Shown here in pieces: positions 33,583-42,242 of a DNA stretch of 64,000 nucleotides; position 1 is the stretch's first letter; the number at the start of each line of letters is the position of its first letter. A model generated the notes under the pieces. It did no database searches, had not been told where the DNA came from, and worked only from the letters and a program-made list of their open reading frames with translations. This stretch comes from Streptomyces cinerochromogenes. GTDB lineage: Bacteria > Actinomycetota > Actinomycetes > Streptomycetales > Streptomycetaceae. The translations under genes were made by a program, and so were the position numbers. The DNA lies in NCBI RefSeq assembly GCF_014648635.1, contig NZ_BMRM01000021.1, forward strand, positions 1-64,000, in the 5' to 3' direction.

Positions 33583-34140
33583 CTACAGGTCGAACTCCAG
33601 ATGCTCGATGTCGGTGAAGCGGACTTCCTCCAGCTGGCCCGCGCGGCTGCCACTGTCCTGGAAGTACACGTCCTTGAGCGCTTCGGCGGTGATCTGCCGC
33701 AGCTGCTGGTCCCCGGCGCCGGCCTCCTGGGCGTCGAAGAGGCGGGCGGCGTACTGCGGGGGCAGGGCGACGGTCAGGTGCCGGATGCGGGAATCGTCGG
33801 TCGTGCCGATCGGCGCCGTGTAGCCGAGCCGGGCGCGGGTGTCGACGACGATGCCGCCGGTCGTCGCCGCGCGCTCCTTGGCCTTGGCACGGATCTGCGG
33901 CTGCCACCGCGCTTTCACTTCGCGCTCCAGGCGGGCGGCGAGGTCCGGACGCGGCTTCTTGATCTGGCCCTTCACGTACCGTTCGACGGTGCGCTGGGAA
34001 ATGCGCAGCATCTGGGCGACCGGCCTGGTTCCCTTGAGCTGCTTGACCAGGTAGCGCATCTGCGCGGGCGCGCTCTTGGGCACCGGGCGGGTGAACGCCT
34101 TCTGTACCGCGGTGTCCAGGCCGTCCCCGAACAGGCTCAT
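33583..34140 (-). CDS. tpg: Telomere terminal protein Tpg
   Basis: A 185-residue protein matching Tpg, the protein covalently bound to the 5' ends of linear Streptomyces chromosomes and plasmids, which primes end-patching DNA synthesis. It has the family length and order: N-terminal HTH (VAQMLRISQRTVERYVKG, about residues 42-59), basic ARWQPQIRAKAKERAA, TRARLGYTAPIGTTDD, and the C-terminal KDVYFQDSG ... DIEHLEFDL. The start lies 9 bases after tap, with GGAGAGGG before ATG. Needs Tap to be recruited to telomeres. Confidence 0.93.
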   Translation of the reverse strand: MSLFGDGLDTAVQKAFTRPVPKSAPAQMRYLVKQLKGTRPVAQMLRISQRTVERYVKGQIKKPRPDLAARLEREVKARWQPQIRAKAKERAATTGGIVVDTRARLGYTAPIGTTDDSRIRHLTVALPPQYAARLFDAQEAGAGDQQLRQITAEALKDVYFQDSGSRAGQLEEVRFTDIEHLEFDL

Positions 34141-34149
34141 CGCCCTCTC

Positions 34150-36453
34150 CTACTCTCCGTTGTCGGCGTCGGTGACGGTGCCGTCCTTGATGTACCGGGC
34201 GAGGTTGAGTTCCGGGGCGTCGAACCGGTCGCGGACCTCCTCGCCCCACAGCACGCTCTGGGTACCCTCGTGCTTGACCAAGCCCGGGTTGACGCCGAGC
34301 CTGAAGCCGCCGGGCAGCGGCTTGCCGTCCGGGTAGGGCAGGAAGTCCAGCGGCGATGCGCCGCCCGCCGCGTAGACGACGCAGTCGGACAGGATCGCCA
34401 CCGGGTACTGGCCGGTGAACGCCGCGTGCTTGAGGATCTTGCGGTGGAGGTTGATGCGCGTGCGGGAGATGACCGCCGCGCGGATGTCCGGCCGCCAGGT
34501 CGGGCGGGACAGGGCCCGCCACGGCTCCCCGGGCCGCCAGCGCTCACCGCGCGGGCGTTCGCGGAGCTTGCCGATGCCACCCTTGACCGTAGCCTTGATC
34601 GCCGAGACGACGATCGCCAGCTGCGGGTCGCGTTCCTTGTAGCCGTCCATCGCCGTCAGGAAGTCGACCGGTGCCATGTCCGCGTGCACGCCGAGATCGG
34701 CCATCGTGGTGAGGTAGGCGTCGCGCAACCGCTGGTACCAGCCGTCCAGATAGCGGCCGTTGTCGTAGCGGACGTACGCCTCGATCGGCGCGACCTCGTA
34801 GCCCAGCTCCACGGCGTAGGCGACGGTGGGTGTGGCGTACCAGGCCGGGCCGTCCGGGCGCTCGCCCTTCGGAGTGAACGGGCTGGGCAGCAGACCGGCG
34901 TCCAGCTCCACCCACTTGTCCTTGCCGGCCTTCACCCGCGACAGGTCGACGTGGGACAGGTCCACCAGCCACGAACCGGGCAGCTTCGGGTCGAACACCG
35001 GGGCCTTGACGTGTGTCGGCGCACCGAGGCCGACGACCAGGCCGTTGGCGCCGGCGGCGAAGGCGAGGTTGACGTCGATGCCGACCAGGTACGGCTGGGT
35101 GCACTCGGTATCCGTCATCGGCCGCGCCCAGTCGTACGCCTCCTCGAACAGCTTCTCGCCGGGGCCGCGGAGATGGAAGCGCGGCAGGTCCGCCAGGAGC
35201 GGGTGCCCGTCGGGGGCCTCGCACGGCGCCGGGTCGACAGGGTCCCGGCCCAGCGAGCCGGGGTTGTGCTCGGAATGCCGCCGACCGTCCGCGTCGGGTG
35301 CGGAGGCGCGGGTCGGCGGGTGCAGCGCGGTCATCAGCTCCAGACCGGTCACGGCCGCGGAGCCGCGCGGCGTCATCACCCGCGACGCGTACACGCCCAG
35401 CACACGGGCGAGGTCCGCGGGCGGAAGCTGCCCGGCCTCGCCCCAGTAACGGGAGTCGAGCGCGTGCCAGGACGGGATGCACAACTGCACGCAAGCCCGC
35501 CCGGATCCGGTGGCGGGGCGGTAGATCCGCGCCCACGGCCCGAACCCGCGCTTGGTCAGCTTCCAGTCGGCGCGGGTCAGCTGCTTGACGGCCTTGTGGC
35601 CCTCCGGGATCCGCCCGGCGAGCCGCTCCTCATCCGTCAGGGCGACGGGAAGGCCGTAGTGCCTGAGGGCGGCCTCGGTGAGCACGAGCAGCGGATCGGC
35701 GTCCTTACCCGGTCCGGACAGCCTCGGCTGCCCGAGCCGCGCCTCGGTGAGTGTCCACTCCACCAAGGCCGGGAGGGACCTGGCGGGCACGTCCAGGACC
35801 AGGCCACCGGTGCAGTACGCCACCACCTGGCCCCCGGCGTCGACGCCGACGACCGCGAGCGGACCATTGCCGAAGCGGAGGTCGGTATCGCCCACCGCGG
35901 GGTTGGCCGGGGCCGCCTTCTTCAGGCTTGAACGACGCGGCGCCGGCCTGCTCCCGGCGCTGTCCCCCGCGCGAGACGCGGCGGCCGGTGCACGAACAGC
36001 GGCAGCGGCAGCGGGAGCAGGAGCAGGTCGGTCCCGGCTCTCCTCGACAGCAACGGGACGGCCCCGGGTGGTCTCGGCAGCGGTCTCGGCCGCGGCCTGG
36101 ATCGGCCGGCCGGTGGAGCCAGGCCGTGCCTCCGGTGCCGGGGCCGCCGGGTCGGTGGACGTCTCGGGCACCGCCGCGTCCTCGTCCTGGGCGTCCGCGT
36201 CGGCCGGGGCGGGGTAGAGCTTCGCGAGCCCGTCGAGCAGACGCGCGTACGCATCCCGTTCCGGCGGGCGGGGCTCGGTCTTCCCGGCTTCCCAGCCGCT
36301 GACCGTCGCCCGGCGCACCTGCAGCGCCGTGGCGACCTCGTCGATCGTCAGGCCGTGAGCCTTCCGCAGACGCCTGCGTTCCGCCGGCCGCGGCAGCGGG
36401 GCGCGGGACGCAAGCAGCGCATCGACCGCCTCGAACAACTCACCCTGCGACAT
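34150..36453 (-). CDS. tap: Telomere-associated protein Tap
   Basis: A 767-residue protein that binds the 3' overhang of linear Streptomyces replicons and recruits Tpg for end replication. An XRE-type HTH is N-terminal (HGLTIDEVATALQVRRATVS, about residues 31-50). An alanine/proline-rich low-complexity linker (about 78-185) leads to a long C-terminal region (AVVGVDAGGQVVAYCTGGLV ... DALDSRYWGEAGQLPP-like and YLVGIDVNLAFAAGANGLVV). ATG 36453 follows GGGAGGTG. Transcribed with tpg. Indicates a linear-replicon arm or plasmid. Confidence 0.93.
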   Translation of the reverse strand: MSQGELFEAVDALLASRAPLPRPAERRRLRKAHGLTIDEVATALQVRRATVSGWEAGKTEPRPPERDAYARLLDGLAKLYPAPADADAQDEDAAVPETSTDPAAPAPEARPGSTGRPIQAAAETAAETTRGRPVAVEESRDRPAPAPAAAAAVRAPAAASRAGDSAGSRPAPRRSSLKKAAPANPAVGDTDLRFGNGPLAVVGVDAGGQVVAYCTGGLVLDVPARSLPALVEWTLTEARLGQPRLSGPGKDADPLLVLTEAALRHYGLPVALTDEERLAGRIPEGHKAVKQLTRADWKLTKRGFGPWARIYRPATGSGRACVQLCIPSWHALDSRYWGEAGQLPPADLARVLGVYASRVMTPRGSAAVTGLELMTALHPPTRASAPDADGRRHSEHNPGSLGRDPVDPAPCEAPDGHPLLADLPRFHLRGPGEKLFEEAYDWARPMTDTECTQPYLVGIDVNLAFAAGANGLVVGLGAPTHVKAPVFDPKLPGSWLVDLSHVDLSRVKAGKDKWVELDAGLLPSPFTPKGERPDGPAWYATPTVAYAVELGYEVAPIEAYVRYDNGRYLDGWYQRLRDAYLTTMADLGVHADMAPVDFLTAMDGYKERDPQLAIVVSAIKATVKGGIGKLRERPRGERWRPGEPWRALSRPTWRPDIRAAVISRTRINLHRKILKHAAFTGQYPVAILSDCVVYAAGGASPLDFLPYPDGKPLPGGFRLGVNPGLVKHEGTQSVLWGEEVRDRFDAPELNLARYIKDGTVTDADNGE

Positions 36454-36488
36454 GGAACACCTCCCGACCGACAGAGTAGCCCCGCTTC

Positions 36489-36540
36489 CGTACGAACACC
36501 GTACATTCAGCGTACGAACCGCTCCCCCTTCGCCGTACAT
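36489..36540. promoter_or_regulatory. Iterated GTAC sites upstream of tap
   Basis: CGTACGAAC occurs at 36489 and 36511; CCGTACAT at 36499 and 36533. The four GTAC cores start at 36490, 36501, 36512 and 36535, spaced 11, 11 and 23 bases, i.e. on one face of the helix. They lie 36-87 bases upstream of tap and 78-129 bases upstream of the divergent gene. Probably the operator for Tap or another XRE-like regulator. Confidence 0.6.
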
Positions 36541-36617
36541 CGGCTGCATCGACTGGGAGACAGCCCCTTGCCGTGCGGGAACTACGCTGGTCCCCTTCCG
36601 ACCGTCCCAGGAGCAAC

Positions 36618-37568
36618 GTGCCGCCGTCCTTCGTCCACCGGATCACCAAGTACGATCCTGCCGACCGTGACGAGCACGGCCACTACACCGGTGCGGAGGA
36701 CACGGTCAGTGACCACGGGCCGGTCGAAGCGGCGTACCTGGCGGCGATCTCCGCCTTCGCTGAGGCCTCGGGCATCGACCGGTTGCAGATACGCGAGCCC
36801 GCGGTCACCGGGTTGATCCATTTCGGTGTGGAGCCGCCGGTCGAGGGACACGGCCTCGGCGGTCTCTTCCCGCCCGACCTCACCGGCTACCACGACGGGG
36901 CCGAGGTTTCCCTTCCCGTCGCTCTGGAGCTGGTCCGGGTCATGCTCCGCGACCAGGACGCCTGGTGCCGACTGGAGGCGGGGGACGTGTTCACCGTGCA
37001 CGTCGGGTGGGACCAGTACGTGTACGTGGGCAGCGACCGGATCTGCGCGGACGCCGTGGCCCGCACACGGGAACTCGGTCTCTTCCCGGAACCGCTGACG
37101 GCCTCCCCCTACGCCGCGGAGGCCAACGGATCAGAGGTGACGGAGGCCGCCGACGAGGACTTCTGGGCGCGCGTGCGCACTGCTCTGGCCGCGAGGCAGA
37201 CAGTGCTCCTGGAGGAGGTCCACGTCCGCAACGCCCCACGCTGGCACCGCCTCACGGCGGGGAATCTCGACGCGGTGCGCGCCGGGCTCAGCCCGCGTGC
37301 CCTGCTGTCCGTCTGGCCCGACCTGGACCCCGATGTCGGCGCGGTCCTCGCCGCACTGCCCGAGGAGGGAGCTGTGGAGTTCGTCTGGGAGGCGCAGGAC
37401 GGGACGGTCAGTCACGCGGTCGTCGACGACACCGAGTACCAGGAGCTCGCCGCCCTGGTGGCCGGCGCGCGGGCGGCCTGTGCCCTGCCCCTGGGCCTCG
37501 ACGAGCGCCACCCGCTGCTGTGCGCCGTTCTGCCCGACAGCGACGGCGTGCTGCGCGCCCGGTGGTGA
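36618..37568 (+). CDS. Conserved Streptomyces hypothetical protein
   Basis: A 316-residue protein with a familiar Streptomyces start, VPPSFVHRITKYDPADRDEH, then GHYTGAEDTVSDHGPVEAAY and HFGVEPPVEGHGLGGLFPPD. No membrane or signal segment. It looks like two domains, the second (from about residue 180, EEVHVRNAPRWHRLTAGNLD) resembling a repeat. Function not known to me; often found as single-copy Streptomyces genes with RNase-like annotation that I cannot confirm. GTG 36618 follows CAGGAGC; upstream frame to 36573 is less likely. Confidence 0.7.
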   Translation: MPPSFVHRITKYDPADRDEHGHYTGAEDTVSDHGPVEAAYLAAISAFAEASGIDRLQIREPAVTGLIHFGVEPPVEGHGLGGLFPPDLTGYHDGAEVSLPVALELVRVMLRDQDAWCRLEAGDVFTVHVGWDQYVYVGSDRICADAVARTRELGLFPEPLTASPYAAEANGSEVTEAADEDFWARVRTALAARQTVLLEEVHVRNAPRWHRLTAGNLDAVRAGLSPRALLSVWPDLDPDVGAVLAALPEEGAVEFVWEAQDGTVSHAVVDDTEYQELAALVAGARAACALPLGLDERHPLLCAVLPDSDGVLRARW

Positions 37569-38000
37569 CGCGGCGACGCAAAGGTCCTGGTCGAAGGTGA
37601 CGGGAACTGCGGCTCCGCCTCCGTCCCGTCCTGCGAGCCCGGTTCTCTCATCTCCTGACCCAACGGACCCGGTGGGCTCTGGAACCACGGGCGGGCGGGC
37701 CAGCGGGGCGGAGTCGATAATCGACCCTTTGAGATTCACAAAGCATTCATATGAGGTGATGTTCGGCCTTTCGCGGACGATTCGGAGCGACGGTCCTGCC
37801 GGCTCCGATAGAAGTCTTCCTGTCACCCCGCGTGCCACCACCTGTGGCTATCCGTGACCGCTCGGGCGTGCATGCGATTCCCGCAAGCTGCACATAGCGG
37901 ATGATTCCTGCCATCAGCAGATAAATCCACTCTTGTGCGGGACCGGCGGCAGGAAGACGATCGCTCCTCGTTCCCACCCCCTACCTGCGAGGAGTCCTTC
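37569..38000 (+). other. 430-bp leader region of the encapsulin operon
   Basis: No ORF. Contains a perfect palindrome GTCGATAATCGAC (37713-37725) and an AT-rich block (37727-37760, TTTGAGATTCACAAAGC...). The AT-rich patch is the probable promoter zone; TTGAGA (37729-37734) could be a -35 box, but no well-spaced -10 is clear. The palindrome could be the site of a regulator. Confidence 0.45.
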
Positions 38001-39380
38001 ATGAGTGAGCGGTTGAGTCTCGGCCCGGATGCCGCACGGCAACTCGCCAACACCACCAAGACGACCCCGCAGATGCGCGGCATCACCCCGCGCTATCTGC
38101 TGCGTGCGCTGCCCTGGGTGGACGTCGAGTCCGGCGTCTACCGGGTCAACCGGCGCCGTACGTACGTCCTGGGGGACGACCGCATCAGCACGACCGACGA
38201 CGACACGCCTCGCGTCATCGCGGGCGACCTCCGCGAACTGCCCTACCTGCGCGACGCGGAGGAGGCGCTGCTGGAGGAACTGGCCGGCGCGTTCACGCAG
38301 GTGTCCTTCGAGCCCGGCGAGGTACTGGCCCAGGAAGGCGCCCCGGCCGACCGGTTGTGGGTGATCGTGCACGGGCGCGCGGAGAAGCGTGCCGTCGGGC
38401 AGTACGGCGCGGACGCGCTCCTCGACGTCATCGGCGACGGCCAGTTCTTCGACCTCGGCGCGTGGACTCGCACGGAGGTCATGCCGTACCGCGTGCAGGC
38501 GCTGACCGCCGGCGTAGCCCTCTGCCTGGAGCGCGCGCAACTCGCCCGGCTCAGCGAGCGGGAGGAGAGCTTACGCGGTGCGGTGGACGCGTACGTCGTC
38601 GGCGCCGACGTCATGGCCGGTGCCGAGGTCCCCATCGACCTCGCCGCGGGACACTCGGGCGAGCCGGACCTGCCGGGGACGTTCGTCGACTACGAGGACG
38701 CGCCCCGCGAGTACCACATGACGCTCGCGCAGACCGTACTGCGCGTGCACACGCGGGTCTCCGACCTCTACAACGGGCCGATCGACCAGACGCGGGCCCA
38801 GGCCAACCTCACCGTTCACGCACTGCGCGAGCGGCAGGAGGCTTCGATGCTGTACCACCCTGAGTCCGGGCTGTTCAACAACGTCGCCCCCGGGCAGCGC
38901 GTACAGACGCGTACCGGCGCGCCGAGCCCCGACGACCTGGACGAGCTGCTGACGCGGGTGTGGAAGCAGCCCTCGTACTTCCTCGCCCACCCGAAGGCGA
39001 TCGCGGCGTTCGGCCGCGAATGTACGCGCCGGGGGGTGCCCCCGGTGATCGAGCACCGCTTCGGTACTCCGCTGCTGACCTGGCGCGGGGTGCCGCTACT
39101 GCCGTCGGACAAGGTGCGGCTGTCCGGAGGTGCGGGCGGGGGTACGACCGAGATCCTGCTGATGCGGCTGGGCGAGGCGGAACAGGGCGTGGTGGGCCTG
39201 CGGCCGTCGAGCGTCCCCGACGAGGTCGAGCCGGGCCTGGCCATGAAGAACATGGGCACGGACCAGAAGGGCATCACGTCGTACCTGATGACGGCGTACT
39301 TCAACGCGGCGGTGCTGGTGGAGGACGCGCTCGCTGTGCTCCAGAACGTCGAGGTGTTCAAGTACCATGACTACTCCTGA
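38001..39380 (+). CDS. Family 2B encapsulin shell protein with cNMP-binding-like domain
   Basis: A 459-residue HK97-fold shell protein of family 2 encapsulins, which self-assemble into nanocompartments. The N-arm (DAARQLANTTKTTPQMRGIT) and C-terminal two-thirds (FVDYEDAPREYHMTLAQTVL ... FFLAHPKAIAAFGRECTRRG-like ... KNMGTDQKGITSYL) are those of SrpI-like shells. Inserted between them (about residues 85-215) is a Crp/cNMP-binding-like domain (FEPGEVLAQEGAPADRLWVI, GDGQFFDLGA), so the subfamily is 2B rather than the shorter 2A. GAGGAG lies before ATG 38001. Overlaps the next gene by 14 bases; they would be co-translated. Confidence 0.93.
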   Translation: MSERLSLGPDAARQLANTTKTTPQMRGITPRYLLRALPWVDVESGVYRVNRRRTYVLGDDRISTTDDDTPRVIAGDLRELPYLRDAEEALLEELAGAFTQVSFEPGEVLAQEGAPADRLWVIVHGRAEKRAVGQYGADALLDVIGDGQFFDLGAWTRTEVMPYRVQALTAGVALCLERAQLARLSEREESLRGAVDAYVVGADVMAGAEVPIDLAAGHSGEPDLPGTFVDYEDAPREYHMTLAQTVLRVHTRVSDLYNGPIDQTRAQANLTVHALRERQEASMLYHPESGLFNNVAPGQRVQTRTGAPSPDDLDELLTRVWKQPSYFLAHPKAIAAFGRECTRRGVPPVIEHRFGTPLLTWRGVPLLPSDKVRLSGGAGGGTTEILLMRLGEAEQGVVGLRPSSVPDEVEPGLAMKNMGTDQKGITSYLMTAYFNAAVLVEDALAVLQNVEVFKYHDYS

Positions 39381-40707
39381 CGTTGCCGGATTCACCGGCC
39401 TGGCGGCGCCTGCCGCTCCGAGTCCGGCCGGGCTTCCCGGGTCCTCCGGGCTCACCGGCCTGGCCATGGTTCCCCGGCCGTCCGGCGCCTCCCAGGGCTT
39501 CTCGCCCGAGGCGGCCCGCCGAGACGTGCCGATTCTGCACCGGACGGTCAACGGTCACCCGCTGGTCTGGCTGGACAACGGCGCCACCACGCAGAAGCCC
39601 CGGCAGGTGATCGAGGCGCTGACGGCGTTCTACGCCTCTGCCAACTCCAACATCCACCGGGGCGCGCACACCATGGCGCGTGAAGCGACCGAGATGTACG
39701 AGGCGGGTCGGGCCGCGGTCGCGCAGTTCCTGGGCGCGCCCTCGCCCGAGAGCATCGTCTTCGTCCGCGGGACGACCGAGGCGATCAACCTGGTCGCCCA
39801 GAGCTGGGGGCGCGCCAACCTCGGCCCCGGGGACGACATCCTGGTGCCGGTGCTCGAGCACCACGCGAACATCGTGCCCTGGCAACTGGTCGCCAGGCAG
39901 ACACGAGCGCGCGTCGTGCCCGTACCCCTGCGGCCGGACGGCAGCATCGATCAGGACGCGTACGCCGATCTGCTCTCCGCGCGCACCCGGCTCGTGGTCG
40001 TCAGCCATGCCTCGAACGTCCTCGGTACCGTGCCGCCGGTGCGGGAGATGACGGCGCTGGCGCACCGCTACCGGGCGAAGGTACTGGTGGACGGGGCACA
40101 GGCGGTGGCGCACTTTCCCGTCGACGTACAGGACCTGGATGCCGACTTCTACACGTTCTCCGGCCACAAGATCTACGCCCCCACGGGCATCGGCGCCCTG
40201 TACGCCAGGCCGGAGATCCTCCAGACCATGGCGCCGTGGCAGTCGGGCGGCAACATGATCGAGTCGGTGAGCTTCGACCGTACGACGTTCGCCGCGGTCC
40301 CGCACCGGTTCGAAGCCGGTACCGGCCACATCTCCGGCGTGGCCGGTCTGCTGGCCGCCCTCAACTGGCTGACGGCCTTCGACCGCAAGGCGGTTGCGGA
40401 CTACGAGACGCAGCTGATGGCCTACGCCCAGGAGGCCTTGGCCAAGGTCCCGGGCCTTGAAGTGCTGGGCTCGGCGGCCGAGCGGATCGGCGTACTGACC
40501 TTCACCCTGCCCGGCCACACCCCGACCGGGATCGCCGACTGGCTGGACCACGACGGCATCGCCGTCCGGGCCGGCCACCACTGCGCCCAGCCGGCCCTGG
40601 CCCACTACGGCCTCGACTCCGCGGCCCGCGCGTCGCTGGCGCTGTACAACACGAGGGAGGAGGTGGACCGGCTGGTGGCGTCACTGCTGGAGTTGCAGGC
40701 CGCCTGA
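39367..40707 (+). CDS. SufS-type cysteine desulfurase, probable encapsulin cargo
   Basis: A 446-residue PLP enzyme that takes sulfur from cysteine as a persulfide. The PLP lysine is K268 (TFSGHKIYAPTG) and the reactive cysteine is C406 (RAGHHCAQPA); NSNIHRGAHTMAREAT is the usual substrate region. Against SufS there are about 45 extra N-terminal residues rich in Gly, Ala, Pro and Ser, with the echo GFTGLA ... GLTGLA, as in cargo-loading tails of family 2 encapsulin cargo. ATG 39367 overlaps the shell gene by 14 bases. Expected role: sulfur storage or protected sulfur transfer inside the shell. Confidence 0.93.
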   Translation: MTTPDVAGFTGLAAPAAPSPAGLPGSSGLTGLAMVPRPSGASQGFSPEAARRDVPILHRTVNGHPLVWLDNGATTQKPRQVIEALTAFYASANSNIHRGAHTMAREATEMYEAGRAAVAQFLGAPSPESIVFVRGTTEAINLVAQSWGRANLGPGDDILVPVLEHHANIVPWQLVARQTRARVVPVPLRPDGSIDQDAYADLLSARTRLVVVSHASNVLGTVPPVREMTALAHRYRAKVLVDGAQAVAHFPVDVQDLDADFYTFSGHKIYAPTGIGALYARPEILQTMAPWQSGGNMIESVSFDRTTFAAVPHRFEAGTGHISGVAGLLAALNWLTAFDRKAVADYETQLMAYAQEALAKVPGLEVLGSAAERIGVLTFTLPGHTPTGIADWLDHDGIAVRAGHHCAQPALAHYGLDSAARASLALYNTREEVDRLVASLLELQAA

Positions 40708-40740
40708 GGCCAAGCGCTCGGGTGGCACCGCACAGGGCTG

Positions 40741-40789
40741 ACGGGCCTGCCCCGTACGACCCGGCAAGGGTCGTACGGGGCAGGCCCGT
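40741..40789 (+). terminator. Perfect 22-bp hairpin terminator after the encapsulin operon
   Basis: Bases 40741-40762 are the exact reverse complement of 40768-40789, with a GGCAA loop. It begins 33 bases after the cysteine desulfurase stop. No T-run. Likely ends the operon and shields it from readthrough. Confidence 0.85.
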
Positions 40790-41202
40790 GCACTCGGCCC
40801 CAAGTCCCAGCGCCAGTCCGTCACCGCCGGTCGCACAGCCCGTCTGCTTCGCACGTGATCACGGGCCCTCCGGAAGGCCGCCCTGCAGCCTGCCAAGGGG
40901 GGAGGCCGCCGCATCGCGCAGCTGTTCCGGCGGTTTCCCTGGAGGTTTCCCGGTTCCTCATGGAATGGGCAACAGGAGCATTCTCGACAGCCGATGGCGG
41001 CACCGCTCAGTCTCGAAGTGCCGGCGGCTGCGTCGGTGGTCCCGGGACACGAGCGGTTGTCGTGGGCCGGGGTCGGCGCAGCGTCCGTGCCGCACAGCTG
41101 TGCTCTACCCGGCGCGGGACGCAACGGTGGTGGGCCGACAGGCTCGCTCACTCCGCCGGCTTTCCCTCGGTAGGTCCCAGGCAGTGTTTTCGAGGAGGAC
41201 TC
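40790..41202. other. Intergenic, leader of the small secreted protein gene
   Basis: About 410 bases without a supported gene. One plus-strand frame is open throughout but has no protein-like composition until the secreted-protein start at 41203. Confidence 0.5.
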
Positions 41203-41580
41203 GTGATCGAACGCAGGAAGCTTTCCGTCGCCCTGGCCACCGCCGCGCTGGCCGCGGGGCTGCTCACCGCCGCTGGACCGGCATCGGCGAAGCCCGCCGG
41301 TCAGGCCGCTGCCGAGTGCGGGGTCCGCGCTGACGGCAAGCTGTGGTGCGGCAACCGCGTGGGCGCCAAGGGCTACGAGCACCGCTCGTACGGTTCAGCG
41401 GTGCGGGGGCCGCTGAACTCGTCGTTCAGCTGGTTCGCGTGCTGGGGTCCCGGTGACCCCCACGGCGGCGGGAACAACATCTGGTACTGGACGCAGCTCG
41501 ACAACGGCCAGTGGGGCAACGTGCCGGCCGTGGATGTGTACACGTCTGTCGACCCGGCTCCAGGACTGCGTCAGTGCTGA
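41203..41580 (+). CDS. Small secreted protein, four cysteines
   Basis: A 125-residue exported protein. A signal peptide (residues 1-29, ending PASA) precedes a mature part of about 96 residues with four cysteines (ECGV, LWCGN, FACWG, LRQC), enough for two disulfides. WYWTQLDNGQWGNVPAVDVY resembles the SH3-like/LGFP-free small Streptomyces secreted domains, with no known function. GTG 41203 behind GAGGAGGA. Confidence 0.75.
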   Translation: MIERRKLSVALATAALAAGLLTAAGPASAKPAGQAAAECGVRADGKLWCGNRVGAKGYEHRSYGSAVRGPLNSSFSWFACWGPGDPHGGGNNIWYWTQLDNGQWGNVPAVDVYTSVDPAPGLRQC

Positions 41581-41600
41581 GCTGACCCCCGAACGCGTGA

Positions 41601-41632
41601 CGAGGCTCGCCTCCTGAGTGGGGCGAGCCTCG
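41601..41632 (+). terminator. Hairpin terminator after the small secreted protein gene
   Basis: CGAGGCTCGCC (41601-41611) pairs perfectly with GGCGAGCCTCG (41622-41632) around a 10-base loop, 20 bases after the stop. Confidence 0.75.
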
Positions 41633-41763
41633 CTGCGGGGGGACGGCCGAGGCTGCGCGGTCGCCACGACGTTCGGGTGAGCGGTGCGCGCCGGTCGATC
41701 GCATGGAGCGTGCCGAACCGGGCAACCGGTGATCACAGCTCGACGACGCGAGAGGAGATCACC

Positions 41764-41976
41764 ATGCGCAAGGGCAAGTGGATCACGGGTAGCGCACGCA
41801 AGGAGCTGGCCGAGACCTTCACCAAGGAGTACCGCGAGGGGCGAACGATCCGTTCCATAGCCGAGGCCCATGGCAGGTCGTACGGCTTCGTGCACAGCGT
41901 CCTCACCGAAGCGGGTGTGCCGCTCAGGGCACGGGGAGGCGATGCGCGCACCGGCACGGCCCAGCCGACGCGGTGA
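41764..41976 (+). CDS. Small helix-turn-helix protein
   Basis: A 70-residue, basic protein of a type common in Streptomyces: RKELAETFTKEYREGRTIRS then IAEAHGRSYGFVHSVLTEAG is a clear helix-turn-helix (about residues 27-50). Probably a DNA-binding regulator with no ligand domain. ATG 41764 follows GAGAGGAGATC. Its target is unknown. Confidence 0.8.
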   Translation: MRKGKWITGSARKELAETFTKEYREGRTIRSIAEAHGRSYGFVHSVLTEAGVPLRARGGDARTGTAQPTR

Positions 41977-42242
41977 CCGCCACCGGACGTCCTGCGAGGA
42001 GTTCCGCGCACACGTAGGTGAGGAGCCGGCCGCCGAGGAGGCCGCGGTGGCTCCTCGCCCCTCCCCCAGCGCGGCGCTGCGGAAGGCGGACCGCCTGCAC
42101 ACCGCCCTGTCCGAGCATCACGCCCTGCGGGTACCGGGACCGCGCGTACGGCCGCGGGATGGACACCGGTCAGGGAGGCGGGCGTCCGGCACCCGGGACG
42201 AGGGCATCCCGTGGCGCCGGACCACCGCTGCCGAGGGCCGGC

